Assembly: GCF_029962605.1 (NCBI RefSeq)
Contig: NZ_CP124750.1
Location: forward strand, 3,100,001 to 3,164,000
DNA from: Serratia sarumanii
GTDB taxonomy: Bacteria > Pseudomonadota > Gammaproteobacteria > Enterobacterales > Enterobacteriaceae
Length of the DNA: 64,000 nt
Direction: 5' to 3'
Shown: in pieces, positions 32,734 through 43,194 of the stretch
How positions within the stretch are numbered: position 1 is the first letter of the stretch
Layout of the letters: each line of letters opens with the position of its first letter
Notes under the pieces: model-generated
Seen by the model: the letters and a program-made list of their open reading frames with translations, nothing else
Database searches by the model: none
Told to the model about the DNA's origin: nothing
Position numbers and translations under genes: made by a program

Positions 32734-33627
32734 ATGCCTACTGGCGATATTATGCACGAACAGGCCGTCCTGACGCTGTCGTTGCGACAATGGGCGGCAG
32801 CGGAAGCATCCAGCGCGGTCAGCGAACTGGAACAGGGCAAGGTGCTGTTTCTGCCCGAACTGGCCTTCACCCTGTCTGAACAGGAAATGCCGCTGCTGGA
32901 TCCGACATTGGTCGACCCGAAGCGCAAAAACATCAGCTACCAACCGCTGTCCGGCAAGCTGAGCGGCGTCGCCGTCGCGGAACGCCGGCAGCAGGTTCAG
33001 CAATTGCTGGAACGCTATTACCAATCCTGCCGCCAGTTGATCGCCGGGCTGTTGCCCGAATATCAGGAGGCGCTGCACCACCCGACCGGCAGCCTGCGTT
33101 TACATCCGGTTTCCGCTTGGCGGGCGGCCAGTTCCTGGCGCAAAGACGACAGCCGGCTGCACGTTGACGCCTTCCCGTCGCGCCCGAACTACGGCGAACG
33201 CATTCTGCGCATTTTCACCAACATCAACCCGCACGGCGAGCATCGCCAATGGCGGGTCGGCGAGCCGTTCCCTGAGCTGGCGGCACGCTTTATGCCGCGT
33301 CTCGCTCGCTACTCCGCCTTCGGCAGTTGGCTGCAGCACCAGGTGCGCATCACCAAAACCCGCCGCAGCCATTATGACCACCTGATGCTGCAGTTGCATG
33401 ACGCCATGAAGGCCGACGGCGATTATCAGCAACGGGGGCCGCAGCTGGCGCTGACGTTCCCGCCGGGCAGCAGCTGGATTTGCTTCTCTGATCAAACGCC
33501 GCATGCCGCGATGGGCGGCCAGTTTATGCTGGAACAGACCTTCCTGCTGCCGGTGAATAAGATGCAGGATCCGCAGCGTTCACCGCTGAAAGTGCTTGAA
33601 CAGCTGCGCGGTCAGCCGCTGATCTGA
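32734..33627 (+). CDS. kdoO: Kdo 3-hydroxylase (KdoO-type, Fe(II)/2-oxoglutarate-dependent)
   Basis: The 297-residue protein matches the Kdo hydroxylase family (DUF2843), enzymes that convert Kdo to Ko in the lipopolysaccharide inner core; Serratia, Yersinia and Burkholderia are known for Ko-containing LPS. The iron-binding HxD lies in LHVDAFPSRP, with the downstream histidine in SDQTPHAAMGGQF and FTNINPHGEHRQWRVGEPF between them. GGAG lies 8 nt before the ATG at 32734; an in-frame start at 32719 is less good. It is soluble. It converges with paaZ. Confidence 0.9.
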   Translation: MPTGDIMHEQAVLTLSLRQWAAAEASSAVSELEQGKVLFLPELAFTLSEQEMPLLDPTLVDPKRKNISYQPLSGKLSGVAVAERRQQVQQLLERYYQSCRQLIAGLLPEYQEALHHPTGSLRLHPVSAWRAASSWRKDDSRLHVDAFPSRPNYGERILRIFTNINPHGEHRQWRVGEPFPELAARFMPRLARYSAFGSWLQHQVRITKTRRSHYDHLMLQLHDAMKADGDYQQRGPQLALTFPPGSSWICFSDQTPHAAMGGQFMLEQTFLLPVNKMQDPQRSPLKVLEQLRGQPLI

Positions 33628-33634
33628 ATGATTC

Positions 33635-33661
33635 GCCGCCGCCGGGGGTGCCGGCGGCGGC
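33635..33661. terminator. GC-rich hairpin between kdoO and paaZ
   Basis: GCCGCCGCCGG pairs with CCGGCGGCGGC across a 5-nt loop between convergent stop codons. An 11-bp stem; no T-run. Confidence 0.6.
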
Positions 33662-33670
33662 AAACGCGCA

Positions 33671-35737
<2,067 letters not shown>

Positions 35738-35923
35738 GTGCCCTCCGAAATTCATAAATTTTCACCATACAGCTTAATTACGTATCATATAAACGCCAGT
35801 CAAGGCCAAATCAAATTTTAACAAAAAGAGAACAAAAGGCGTTTTCAGACCGCTTAACCTGCCATAAACAAGGAATTAATCACTTTATTAATCAAACAAA
35901 ATCAAATAAATAACAAAACCCAT

Positions 35924-35939
35924 TGTGAGTAACCTCGCA
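35924..35939. promoter_or_regulatory. CRP-like site in the paaZ-paaA control region
   Basis: TGTGAGTAACCTCGCA matches the CRP consensus TGTGA-N6-TCACA except at one base. In E. coli, paa promoters need CRP and IHF and are repressed by PaaX, so the location fits. The same gap is AT-rich (IHF-type sequence) and holds no gene. Confidence 0.6.
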
Positions 35940-36000
35940 AAACCACATTAATTACGTTTGATCTTTTTGTTATCAGTTTGTAGCCTTATGGTTAGTTAAA

Positions 36001-36042
36001 GTGATTCACATTTTTATGTTTAATGTGAAAAATACGAATCAC
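36001..36042. promoter_or_regulatory. PaaX operator-like palindrome before paaA
   Basis: GTGATTC (36001-36007) and GAATCAC (36036-36042) form a perfect inverted pair 28 bp apart, matching the E. coli PaaX target (TGATTC and GAATCA about 27 bp apart). CATTTTT and GTGAAAAAT inside extend the symmetry. The right half ends 12 bp before the paaA ATG, so PaaX would block initiation until phenylacetyl-CoA binds. Confidence 0.8.
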
Positions 36043-36054
36043 CAAGAGGCAAGA

Positions 36055-36993
36055 ATGACAACTGACGCACAGTATCAGCAGCATTTCGACGACAAGATCG
36101 CGGCGGATATCGCCATTGAGGCCAAAGACTGGATGCCGGACGCCTACCGTCAGAACCTGATTCGGCAGATTGGCCAACACGCCCACTCGGAAGTCATCGG
36201 CATGCTGCCGGAAGCCAACTGGCTGACGCGCGCCCCCACGCTGCGCCGCAAAGCGGTGCTGCTGGCCAAAGTGCAAGATGAGGCCGGCCACGGTCTGTAC
36301 CTCTACAGCGCCGCCGAAACCCTCGGCTGTTCGCGCCAGGACATCTACCAAAAGATGCTCGACGGCAAGATGAAGTACTCCTCTATCTTCAATTACCCCA
36401 CGCTCAACTGGGCGGATATCGGCGTGATCGGCTGGCTGGTCGACGGCGCCGCCATCGTCAACCAGGTGGCGCTGTGCCGCGCGTCCTACGGCCCCTATGC
36501 GCGGGCGATGGTGAAGATCTGCAAAGAGGAAAGCTTCCATCAGCGCCAGGGCTACGAGGCGGTAATGGCGATGGCCAACGGCAGCGACACGCAGCGCGCC
36601 ATGCTGCAGGACGCCATCGATCGCTTCTGGTGGCCGGTGCTGATGATGTTCGGCCCGAGCGACGCCGACTCCCCCCACAGCGCCCAGAGCATGGCGTGGA
36701 AGATCAAACGCCACAGCAACGATGAGCTGCGGCAGAAATTCGTCGACAACACCGTACCGCAGCTTGAAGCGCTGGACATGACGGCGCCGGATCCGGAGCT
36801 GCGCTGGGACGCCGCCGCGGGCCACTATCGTTTCGGCGAAATCGACTGGAGCGAGCTGCATGAGGTGATCAAAGGGCGCGGCCAATGCAACCACGAACGC
36901 CTGCAGGCCAAACGCCGCGCCTGGGAAGACGGTGCCTGGGTGCGCGACGGCGCCATGGCCCACGCCGCGAAAAACGCCGCCTCCGCCGCATAG
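36055..36993 (+). CDS. paaA: PaaA, catalytic subunit of phenylacetyl-CoA epoxidase
   Basis: A 312-residue di-iron oxygenase subunit that epoxidises the ring of phenylacetyl-CoA as part of PaaABCE. The iron ligands are visible in [17 protein letters not shown] and [13 protein letters not shown] (ExxH pairs). The C-terminal [20 protein letters not shown] is conserved. E. coli PaaA is 309 residues. AGAGG lies upstream of the ATG at 36055; an in-frame GTG at 36001 would lie in the PaaX site and is unlikely. It is the first gene of the 12-gene paaA-K-X-Y run. Confidence 0.97.
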   Translation: MTTDAQYQQHFDDKIAADIAIEAKDWMPDAYRQNLIRQIGQHAHSEVIGMLPEANWLTRAPTLRRKAVLLAKVQDEAGHGLYLYSAAETLGCSRQDIYQKMLDGKMKYSSIFNYPTLNWADIGVIGWLVDGAAIVNQVALCRASYGPYARAMVKICKEESFHQRQGYEAVMAMANGSDTQRAMLQDAIDRFWWPVLMMFGPSDADSPHSAQSMAWKIKRHSNDELRQKFVDNTVPQLEALDMTAPDPELRWDAAAGHYRFGEIDWSELHEVIKGRGQCNHERLQAKRRAWEDGAWVRDGAMAHAAKNAASAA

Positions 36994-37014
36994 CCAACAT
37001 AAGGAACCGAGATC

Positions 37015-37302
37015 ATGAGCCACGTTGAATGGCCGCTGTATGAAGTGTTTATCCGCAGCAAACAAGGGCTGGCGCATCGCCACGTCGGCAGCCTGCACGC
37101 CGCCGACGACCAAATGGCGCTGGAAAACGCCCGCGACGCCTATACGCGCCGCAACGAAGGCTGCTCGATCTGGGTGGTGCAATCGCGCCATCTGATCGCC
37201 TCGCAGCCGGAAGATCGCGGCGCGTTCTTCGATCCGTCCGAAGACAAGATCTACCGTCATCCGACGTTTTACACCATTCCCGACGGCATCAAGAACATGT
37301 AG
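37015..37302 (+). CDS. paaB: PaaB, phenylacetyl-CoA epoxidase subunit
   Basis: A 95-residue subunit of the epoxidase complex, matching E. coli PaaB (95 residues): WPLYEVFIRSKQGLAHRHVGSLHAADDQMAL, and ARDAYTRRNEGCSIWVVQSRHLIAS. It has no catalytic residues and bridges the PaaAC heterodimers. It is 21 bp after paaA, with AAGGAAC ahead of the ATG. Confidence 0.96.
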   Translation: MSHVEWPLYEVFIRSKQGLAHRHVGSLHAADDQMALENARDAYTRRNEGCSIWVVQSRHLIASQPEDRGAFFDPSEDKIYRHPTFYTIPDGIKNM

Positions 37303-37310
37303 AGGCGACC

Positions 37311-38069
37311 ATGACGGTTAACGATCCGCGCATCAGCTATTTACTCCGCCAGGGCGACACGCCACTGATCCTCGCCCAGCGCCTGTGCGCCTGGTGCGGC
37401 CACGCGCCCGAGTTGGAAATCGATCTGGCGCTGGCCAACATCGGGCTCGATCTGCTCGGCCAGGCGCGCAACTTCCTGGGCTACGCCGCGGAACTGGCCG
37501 GCCCGCCCTGCAGCGAAGACAGCCTGGCCTTCGGGCGCGACGAGCGCCAGTTTCATAACCTGCTGTTGGCGGAGCAGCCGAACGGCGGTTTCAACGACAC
37601 GCTGGTGCGTCAGTTTCTGCTTGATGTCTACCACGTACAGCTGCACCAGGCGCTGAGCCGCAGCCGCGATGCGCAGATTGCCGCCATCGCCGCCAAATCG
37701 TTGAAGGAGGCCGATTACCACCTGCGCTTCAGCCACGGCTGGATGATCCGCCTGGGCGACGGCAACGACGTCAGCCACCGCAAGATCCAGCAATCGCTGG
37801 ATAACCTGTGGCGGTTCACCGCCGAGCTGTTCCACGCCGACGCGCTGGAGCTGGAACTGGCGGAACAAGGCATCGCCGTCGATCCCCGCGAACTGCAGGC
37901 CCCCTGGCAAGCGCAGGTGGAAGAGACGCTGCGCCAGGCGACGCTGTTGCTGCCTGCCGAGCAGGCGTTCCGGCACGGCGGCAAGCAAGGCCGGCACAGC
38001 GAACACCTCGGCCCGCTGCTGGCGGAGATGCAGTTCCTGCAGCGCGCCTATCCAAACGGGCAATGGTAG
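37311..38069 (+). CDS. paaC: PaaC, structural subunit of phenylacetyl-CoA epoxidase
   Basis: A 252-residue ferritin-like partner of PaaA without a catalytic di-iron site. It begins with a helical bundle (LLRQGDTPLILAQRLCAWCGHAPELEIDLALANIGLDLLGQARNF in part) and has AKSLKEADYHLRFSHGWMIRLGDG in the middle. E. coli PaaC is 248 residues. It starts 8 bp after paaB. Confidence 0.96.
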   Translation: MTVNDPRISYLLRQGDTPLILAQRLCAWCGHAPELEIDLALANIGLDLLGQARNFLGYAAELAGPPCSEDSLAFGRDERQFHNLLLAEQPNGGFNDTLVRQFLLDVYHVQLHQALSRSRDAQIAAIAAKSLKEADYHLRFSHGWMIRLGDGNDVSHRKIQQSLDNLWRFTAELFHADALELELAEQGIAVDPRELQAPWQAQVEETLRQATLLLPAEQAFRHGGKQGRHSEHLGPLLAEMQFLQRAYPNGQW

Positions 38070-38078
38070 GAGGCCGCG

Positions 38079-38576
38079 ATGAACGTCACCCGTTTGCAAC
38101 CCGCCGAAATTCCGCAGATTTGGCACTGCCTGCAGCAGATCAGCGATCCCGAACTGCCGGTGCTGTCGATCACCGATTTGGGCATGGTGCGCGACGTGGC
38201 GCGCGACGGCGCTGGCTGGCGCGTGACCTTCACTCCAACCTATTCCGGCTGCCCGGCCACCGAATTTCTGCTCAACGCCATCGAGCAGCGGCTGGCGGCC
38301 GCCGGCTTCAGCCCGGTGCAGGTGGACATTCGCCTCAGCCCGGCCTGGACCACCGACTGGATGAACGCCGACGCCCGCGAACGGCTGCGGCAATACGGCG
38401 TAGCGCCACCGCAGGGGCACACCTGCGATCGGCCGCACGCCCACGGCCCGGTAGCCTGCCCGCGCTGCGGCAGCACCCACAGCGAGAAGATCAGCGAGTT
38501 CGGCTCCACCGCCTGTAAAGCGCTGTACCGCTGCTGCGACTGCCGGGAACCGTTCGATTATTTCAAATGCATATAG
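38079..38576 (+). CDS. paaD: PaaD, maturation factor of the epoxidase
   Basis: A 165-residue protein with an N-terminal MIP18/DUF59 domain (SDPELPVLSITDLGMVRDV, TPTYSGCPATEF), which points to Fe-S or iron-centre assembly, and a C-terminal cysteine knuckle, CPRCGST...ACKALYRCCDC, probably binding zinc. PaaD is required for an active epoxidase in vivo, although not part of the purified complex. The start is 9 bp after paaC. Confidence 0.95.
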   Translation: MNVTRLQPAEIPQIWHCLQQISDPELPVLSITDLGMVRDVARDGAGWRVTFTPTYSGCPATEFLLNAIEQRLAAAGFSPVQVDIRLSPAWTTDWMNADARERLRQYGVAPPQGHTCDRPHAHGPVACPRCGSTHSEKISEFGSTACKALYRCCDCREPFDYFKCI

Positions 38577-38589
38577 GAGCGCTGACACC

Positions 38590-39648
38590 ATGACGGTCTT
38601 TCATCGCCTGAACGTCGCCGCCATCGAGCGCGAAACGCCGGACGCCGTAGCCATCACCCTGCGGGTGCCCGAAGAGCTGCAAAACCAATACCGCTATACC
38701 CCCGGCCAGCACCTGACGCTCAAGGCGTTGGTCAACGGCGAAGAGTTGCGGCGTTGCTATTCCATCTGCAGTTCACCGCAGGAAGGCCTGCTGCAGATCG
38801 GCGTGAAGGCGATTGATCAGGGGCGCTTCTCCGGCTTCGTCAACCGCATGCTGAAAGTCGGCGACGCGCTGGAGGTGATGGTGCCGCAGGGGCGCTTCGG
38901 CTACCAGCCGCAGGCAGAGCGCCACGGCAACTACCTGGCGATCGCCGCCGGCTCCGGCATCACGCCGATGCTGTCGATCATCAAGGCGACGCTGCTGCTC
39001 GAACCGGGCAGCAGCTTCACCCTGATCTACGGCAACCGCAACAGCCGTTCGATGATGTTCAAAGAGGCGCTGTCGGACCTGAAAAACCGCTACCCGCAGC
39101 GTTTTCAGCCGCTGTACCTGTTCAGCCAGGAAAGTCTCGACAGCCCGCTGCTCAGCGGCCGTATCGACCGCGAACGCCTGACGGCGATCGGCGGCGCGCT
39201 GCTGGATTTCCGCGACTATGACCACGCCTTTATCTGCGGGCCGGAATCGATGATGGACGACGCGCAAACCGTGCTGGAACAGGCCGGCGTACCGGCCAAT
39301 CACATCCACAGCGAGCGCTTCAACACCAGCGGCTTGGCCGCCCGCCCGCGCCACAGCGGCGATCGCAACGCCACCCGGGTGGCGATCCTGCTCGACGGCC
39401 GCCGGTTGGATATCGAGATCGGCGAACAGGACGACAGCATTCTCGACGCCGCGCTGCGCCAGGGCGCCGACCTGCCCTACGCCTGCAAAGGCGGCGTCTG
39501 CGCCACCTGCAAATGCCGTCTGAAGGCCGGCCAGGTGGAGATGGGCGTCAACTATAGCCTGGAGCCGGATCAGCTGGCTGCGGGCTACGTATTGAGCTGC
39601 CAGTCGTGGCCGAAAGGCGACGGCGTGGTATTGGACTTCGACGTCTAG
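38590..39648 (+). CDS. paaE: PaaE, reductase of the epoxidase
   Basis: The 352-residue electron-transfer subunit that passes electrons from NADPH to PaaA. The FAD-binding motif is RCYSICSSP (residues about 55-63); GSGITPMLSI and the NADPH part CGPESMMDDAQ follow. The C-terminal plant-type [2Fe-2S] domain has CKGGVCATCKCRL plus the last ligand in VLSCQS. It is 13 bp after paaD. Confidence 0.96.
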   Translation: MTVFHRLNVAAIERETPDAVAITLRVPEELQNQYRYTPGQHLTLKALVNGEELRRCYSICSSPQEGLLQIGVKAIDQGRFSGFVNRMLKVGDALEVMVPQGRFGYQPQAERHGNYLAIAAGSGITPMLSIIKATLLLEPGSSFTLIYGNRNSRSMMFKEALSDLKNRYPQRFQPLYLFSQESLDSPLLSGRIDRERLTAIGGALLDFRDYDHAFICGPESMMDDAQTVLEQAGVPANHIHSERFNTSGLAARPRHSGDRNATRVAILLDGRRLDIEIGEQDDSILDAALRQGADLPYACKGGVCATCKCRLKAGQVEMGVNYSLEPDQLAAGYVLSCQSWPKGDGVVLDFDV

Positions 39649-39656
39649 GAGCCGCG

Positions 39657-40430
39657 ATGGACACCCCCTTTATTTTGCATCAGCAGCAGCACCGCGTGGT
39701 CACGCTGACGCTGCATCGCCCGGAGGCGCGCAACGCCCTGAGCACGCCGTGCCTGGAACAGCTGGTTGCACGGCTGGAGCAGGCCGACGCCGACAGCGGC
39801 GTGGGCGCCGTGGTGATCGCCGGTGCGGCGCGCTTCTTCGCCGCCGGCGCCGATCTGCGCGAACTGCAACAGCAGGATCTGCCGGCCGCGCTGGCGGATC
39901 GCCGTCCACAGCTGTGGCAGCGTCTGGCGCAGTTCAGCAAGCCGCTGCTGGCGGCGGTGAACGGTTATGCCCTGGGCGCCGGCTGTGAGCTGGCGCTGGC
40001 CTGCGACATCGTCATCGGCGGCGAAAGCGCCCGCTTCGGCCTGCCGGAGATCACCCTCGGCCTGATGCCGGGCGCCGGGGGCACCCAGCGCCTGATCCGC
40101 TGCGTCGGCAAGTCGCGCGCCAGCCAGATGGTGCTGACCGGCGAGCCCATCGACGCCCGCACCGCGCTGCAGGCCGGTCTTATCAGCGAAGTGTGCGTCG
40201 ATGCCCTGACGCTGGAACGCACGCAGCAGATTGCCGAACGCATCAGCCGTCAGGCGCCGCTGGCGCTGCGCGCCGCCAAACAGGCGCTGAAACAGGCCGA
40301 GGAAACCGGCCTCAGCCAGGGGCTGGCGATGGAGCGTCAGCAGTTCGTCACCCTGGCCGCCACCGACGATCGCCGCGAAGGCATCGCCGCCTTTTTCGAA
40401 AAACGTACGCCAAACTATCAGGGGCGCTGA
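39657..40430 (+). CDS. paaF: PaaF, 2,3-dehydroadipyl-CoA hydratase
   Basis: A 257-residue crotonase-fold protein that hydrates 2,3-dehydroadipyl-CoA. Motifs: HRPEARNALS, FAAGADLREL (oxyanion-hole strand), GYALGAGCELALACDIVIGGES, and FGLPEITLGLMPGAGGTQRL with the catalytic glutamates of enoyl-CoA hydratases. The start at 39657 has AGGAG; the upstream in-frame extension overlaps paaE. It stops 3 bp before paaG. Confidence 0.95.
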   Translation: MDTPFILHQQQHRVVTLTLHRPEARNALSTPCLEQLVARLEQADADSGVGAVVIAGAARFFAAGADLRELQQQDLPAALADRRPQLWQRLAQFSKPLLAAVNGYALGAGCELALACDIVIGGESARFGLPEITLGLMPGAGGTQRLIRCVGKSRASQMVLTGEPIDARTALQAGLISEVCVDALTLERTQQIAERISRQAPLALRAAKQALKQAEETGLSQGLAMERQQFVTLAATDDRREGIAAFFEKRTPNYQGR

Positions 40431-40433
40431 TTT

Positions 40434-41225
40434 ATGGATAACGCATTGATTCTCAGCCATCTCGACGCCGGCGTGTTGACGCTGACCCTCAACCGGCCGG
40501 ATCGGCTCAATAGCTTTAACGACGAGATGCATCGCCAGCTGAGCGAAGCGCTGACGCAAGCCGAGCGCGACGACAGCGTGCGCTGCCTGCTGATCGCCGG
40601 CGCCGGGCGCGGTTTCTGCGCCGGGCAGGATCTCAACGATCGCAACGTCAGCGCCGATCAACAGGCGCCGGATCTCGGCCTGTCGGTCGAACGTTTCTAC
40701 AACCCCCTGATCCGTCGCCTGACCGCCCTGCCGAAGCCGGTGGTGTGCGCGGTCAACGGCGTGGCGGCCGGCGCCGGCGCCGCGCTGGCCCTGGCGTGCG
40801 ATATCGTCATCGCCGCCGACAACGCCAGCTTCATTCAGTCGTTCTGCCGTCTGGGGCTGGTGCCTGACTCCGGCGGCAGCTGGTTCCTGCCGCGGCTGGC
40901 CGGCCACGCCCGCGCGATGGGCATGGCCATGCTGGGTGACAAAATCAGCGCCCAACAGGCGCTGGCGTGGGGCATGATCTGGCAGGTGGTGCCGGCGGAT
41001 GAATTGGCCGATCGCACGCAAACGCTGGCGCGCCATCTGGCCACCCAGCCGACCTACGGCCTGGGGCTGATCAAGAAAGCCCTCTACAGCTCGGCCACCA
41101 ACAGCCTCGATCAGCAGCTCGATCTGGAGCGCGATCTGCAACGCCTGGGCGGCCGCAGCGACGACTATCGCGAAGGCGTCAGCGCGTTCTTTGCCAAACG
41201 CACGCCCAACTTCAGCGGGAAATAG
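40434..41225 (+). CDS. paaG: PaaG, ring-1,2-epoxyphenylacetyl-CoA isomerase
   Basis: A 263-residue crotonase-family isomerase that turns the ring epoxide into oxepin-CoA; it also shifts double bonds in the lower pathway. FCAGQDLNDRNV is the oxyanion-hole region, and FCRLGLVPDSGGSWFLPRLAG carries the PaaG-type Asp (DSGGSW) in place of the hydratase Glu. The end, YREGVSAFFAKRTPNFSGK, is typical. It is separated by 2 bp from paaH. Confidence 0.96.
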   Translation: MDNALILSHLDAGVLTLTLNRPDRLNSFNDEMHRQLSEALTQAERDDSVRCLLIAGAGRGFCAGQDLNDRNVSADQQAPDLGLSVERFYNPLIRRLTALPKPVVCAVNGVAAGAGAALALACDIVIAADNASFIQSFCRLGLVPDSGGSWFLPRLAGHARAMGMAMLGDKISAQQALAWGMIWQVVPADELADRTQTLARHLATQPTYGLGLIKKALYSSATNSLDQQLDLERDLQRLGGRSDDYREGVSAFFAKRTPNFSGK

Positions 41226-41227
41226 CC

Positions 41228-42757
41228 ATGAACGCGCCCCTTCTTAACGGCCAGGTGGCGGTGATCGGCGCCGGTACCATGGGCATCGGCATCGCCCAGG
41301 TGGCCGCCGCCGCCGGCCACCCGGTGCGGCTGTTCGATATCGCGCCCGCCGCCGCCCAGCGCGCGATCGACGATCTCGCTCGCCGCCTGCGCCAGCGGGT
41401 AGACGGCGGCAAGGCCGACGCCGCGCCCACCGAAGCGCTGCTGGCGCGCCTCGAACGCGCCGACTCGCTCGAGCAGCTGGCCGACTGCACGCTGGTGATT
41501 GAAGCGGTGGCGGAAAATTTGGCGATTAAGCAGAGCCTGTTCCGCGATCTGGAGGCGATCTGCTCGCCCACGACACTGTTCGTAAGCAATACCTCTTCGC
41601 TGTCGATCACCGCCATCGCCGGCGCACTGCAACACCCGCAGCGCATGGCCGGGCTGCACTTCTTCAACCCAGCGCCGCTGATGAAACTGGTGGAGATCGT
41701 CAGCGGTCTGGAGACCGGTACCGATACCCTCGCCGCGCTGCAGGCCCTGGCGCAGCGCTGGGGTAAGCAAAGCGTCGTGTGCCGCTCGACGCCGGGATTT
41801 ATCGTCAACCGCGTGGCGCGGCCGTTCTATGCCGAAACCCTGCGCGCGCTGGAGGAACGGGTGGCCGACGCCGCCACGCTGGACGCGGTATTGCGCGACG
41901 CCGGCGGTTTCGCCATGGGCCCGCTGCAGTTGACCGATCTGATCGGCCAGGACGTCAATTACGCCGTGACCGACTCGGTGTATCAGGCCTTCTATCAGGA
42001 TCCGCGCTTCACTCCCTCACTGATGCAGCAGGAGCTGGTGGCCGCCGGGCGCCTCGGCCGCAAGTCCGGCCGCGGTTTCTACCGCTACGACGCACCGCAA
42101 TCCGCCGACGCGATCGCCTTTGCGCCACCGGCGCAGGCCGCAGTGCCGCAACGCGTTACGCTGCACGGCGACTGGTCTTCGCTAGCCGATTTGGCGCAGC
42201 TGTTAAGCGAAAATGCGGGGGCGATCAAACAACCCGGCCAGACCAGCCCACACGTCACGATCGACGACGTTACACTGATGTTAACCAATGGTAAAACCGC
42301 CGGCCAACTGGCCGACGAACGGGGAACGCCCGTGGTGCTGTTCGATCTCTGTGCCGACTATGCGCACGCCTCCGCCATAGCCATCAGCTGCGCGGCGCAA
42401 AACGATGCGCAACACAATGCCAACGCGATTCGCCTGCTGCAGTCCCTCGGCAAGCAGGTCATTCCGTTGCCGGATTACCCTGGCCTGCTGACGATGCGCA
42501 CCCTGGCCATGCTGGCCAACGAAGCGCTCGACGTGGTGAACAAAGGCGTCGCCAGCGCCGAAGATACCGATCTGGCGATGCTGCGCGGCGTCAACTATCC
42601 GCGCGGGCCGCTGGCCTGGGGCGCCGCGCTCGGCTGGCGCCACATTCTGACGACGCTGGAAAACCTGCAACGCTATTACGGCGAAGCGCGCTATCGCCCG
42701 ATGCCGCTGCTACGCCGCTACGCTTTCCCCGCCTCTTTCCCAGGAGCCGAACGATGA
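41228..42757 (+). CDS. paaH: PaaH, 3-hydroxyadipyl-CoA dehydrogenase
   Basis: A 509-residue NAD-dependent dehydrogenase that oxidises 3-hydroxyadipyl-CoA to 3-oxoadipyl-CoA. The Rossmann motif is VIGAGTMGIGIAQVAAAAGH (starting at about residue 12); the catalytic His lies in GLHFFNPAPLMKLVEIV, and FIVNRVARPFYAETLR follows. The C-terminal half (after about 290) is a second helical repeat, as in long PaaH proteins (about 475-510 residues). The stop overlaps the paaI start by 4 bp (ATGA). Confidence 0.95.
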   Translation: MNAPLLNGQVAVIGAGTMGIGIAQVAAAAGHPVRLFDIAPAAAQRAIDDLARRLRQRVDGGKADAAPTEALLARLERADSLEQLADCTLVIEAVAENLAIKQSLFRDLEAICSPTTLFVSNTSSLSITAIAGALQHPQRMAGLHFFNPAPLMKLVEIVSGLETGTDTLAALQALAQRWGKQSVVCRSTPGFIVNRVARPFYAETLRALEERVADAATLDAVLRDAGGFAMGPLQLTDLIGQDVNYAVTDSVYQAFYQDPRFTPSLMQQELVAAGRLGRKSGRGFYRYDAPQSADAIAFAPPAQAAVPQRVTLHGDWSSLADLAQLLSENAGAIKQPGQTSPHVTIDDVTLMLTNGKTAGQLADERGTPVVLFDLCADYAHASAIAISCAAQNDAQHNANAIRLLQSLGKQVIPLPDYPGLLTMRTLAMLANEALDVVNKGVASAEDTDLAMLRGVNYPRGPLAWGAALGWRHILTTLENLQRYYGEARYRPMPLLRRYAFPASFPGAER

Positions 42758-43194
42758 ACGCCAATACGCCGCGCGCGCTGGCTCAGCGCTGCGCCGAACA
42801 GATGTTCCAGCAAGATACCTGCGCTCAGGCGATGGGAATGCACATCGACGCCGTCGACGCCGGATACGCTCAGGTCAGCATGACTGTCGGCCCGCAGATG
42901 CTCAACGGCCACCAGACCTGCCACGGCGGCCAGCTGTTCAGCCTGGCGGACACCGCCTTCGCCTACGCCTGCAACAGCCAGGGGTTGGCGGCGGTGGCCT
43001 CCGGCTGCAGCATCGACTTCGTCCGCCCGGCGCTGGCCGGCGACCGCCTCACCGCCAGCGCGGAGATGCGCCATCAGGGCAAAGCCACCGGGCTGTATGA
43101 CGTCGAGATCGTTAACCAACTGGGCAAAACCGTCGCCTGGTTCCGCGGCCGCGCGCACCGCCTCGGCCACAGCATTTTAGGAGATCAGGCATGA
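42754..43194 (+). CDS. paaI: PaaI, hotdog thioesterase
   Basis: A 146-residue hotdog-fold acyl-CoA thioesterase that hydrolyses hydroxyphenylacetyl-CoA and related esters, probably to rescue CoA from dead-end products. The active-site strand/helix is [19 protein letters not shown] with the essential Asp, and [14 protein letters not shown] is conserved. It overlaps both neighbours by 4 bp, so translation is coupled through paaH-I-J. Confidence 0.95.
   Translation: MNANTPRALAQRCAEQMFQQDTCAQAMGMHIDAVDAGYAQVSMTVGPQMLNGHQTCHGGQLFSLADTAFAYACNSQGLAAVASGCSIDFVRPALAGDRLTASAEMRHQGKATGLYDVEIVNQLGKTVAWFRGRAHRLGHSILGDQA

Noticed and set aside
35992..37260. 422-residue leftward ORF opposite paaA-paaB
   Set aside because: Antisense to well-identified paa genes; it also covers the PaaX operator.
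39645..41141. 498-residue leftward ORF opposite paaF-paaG
   Set aside because: Antisense shadow, Gln/Arg/Ala-rich, no motifs.
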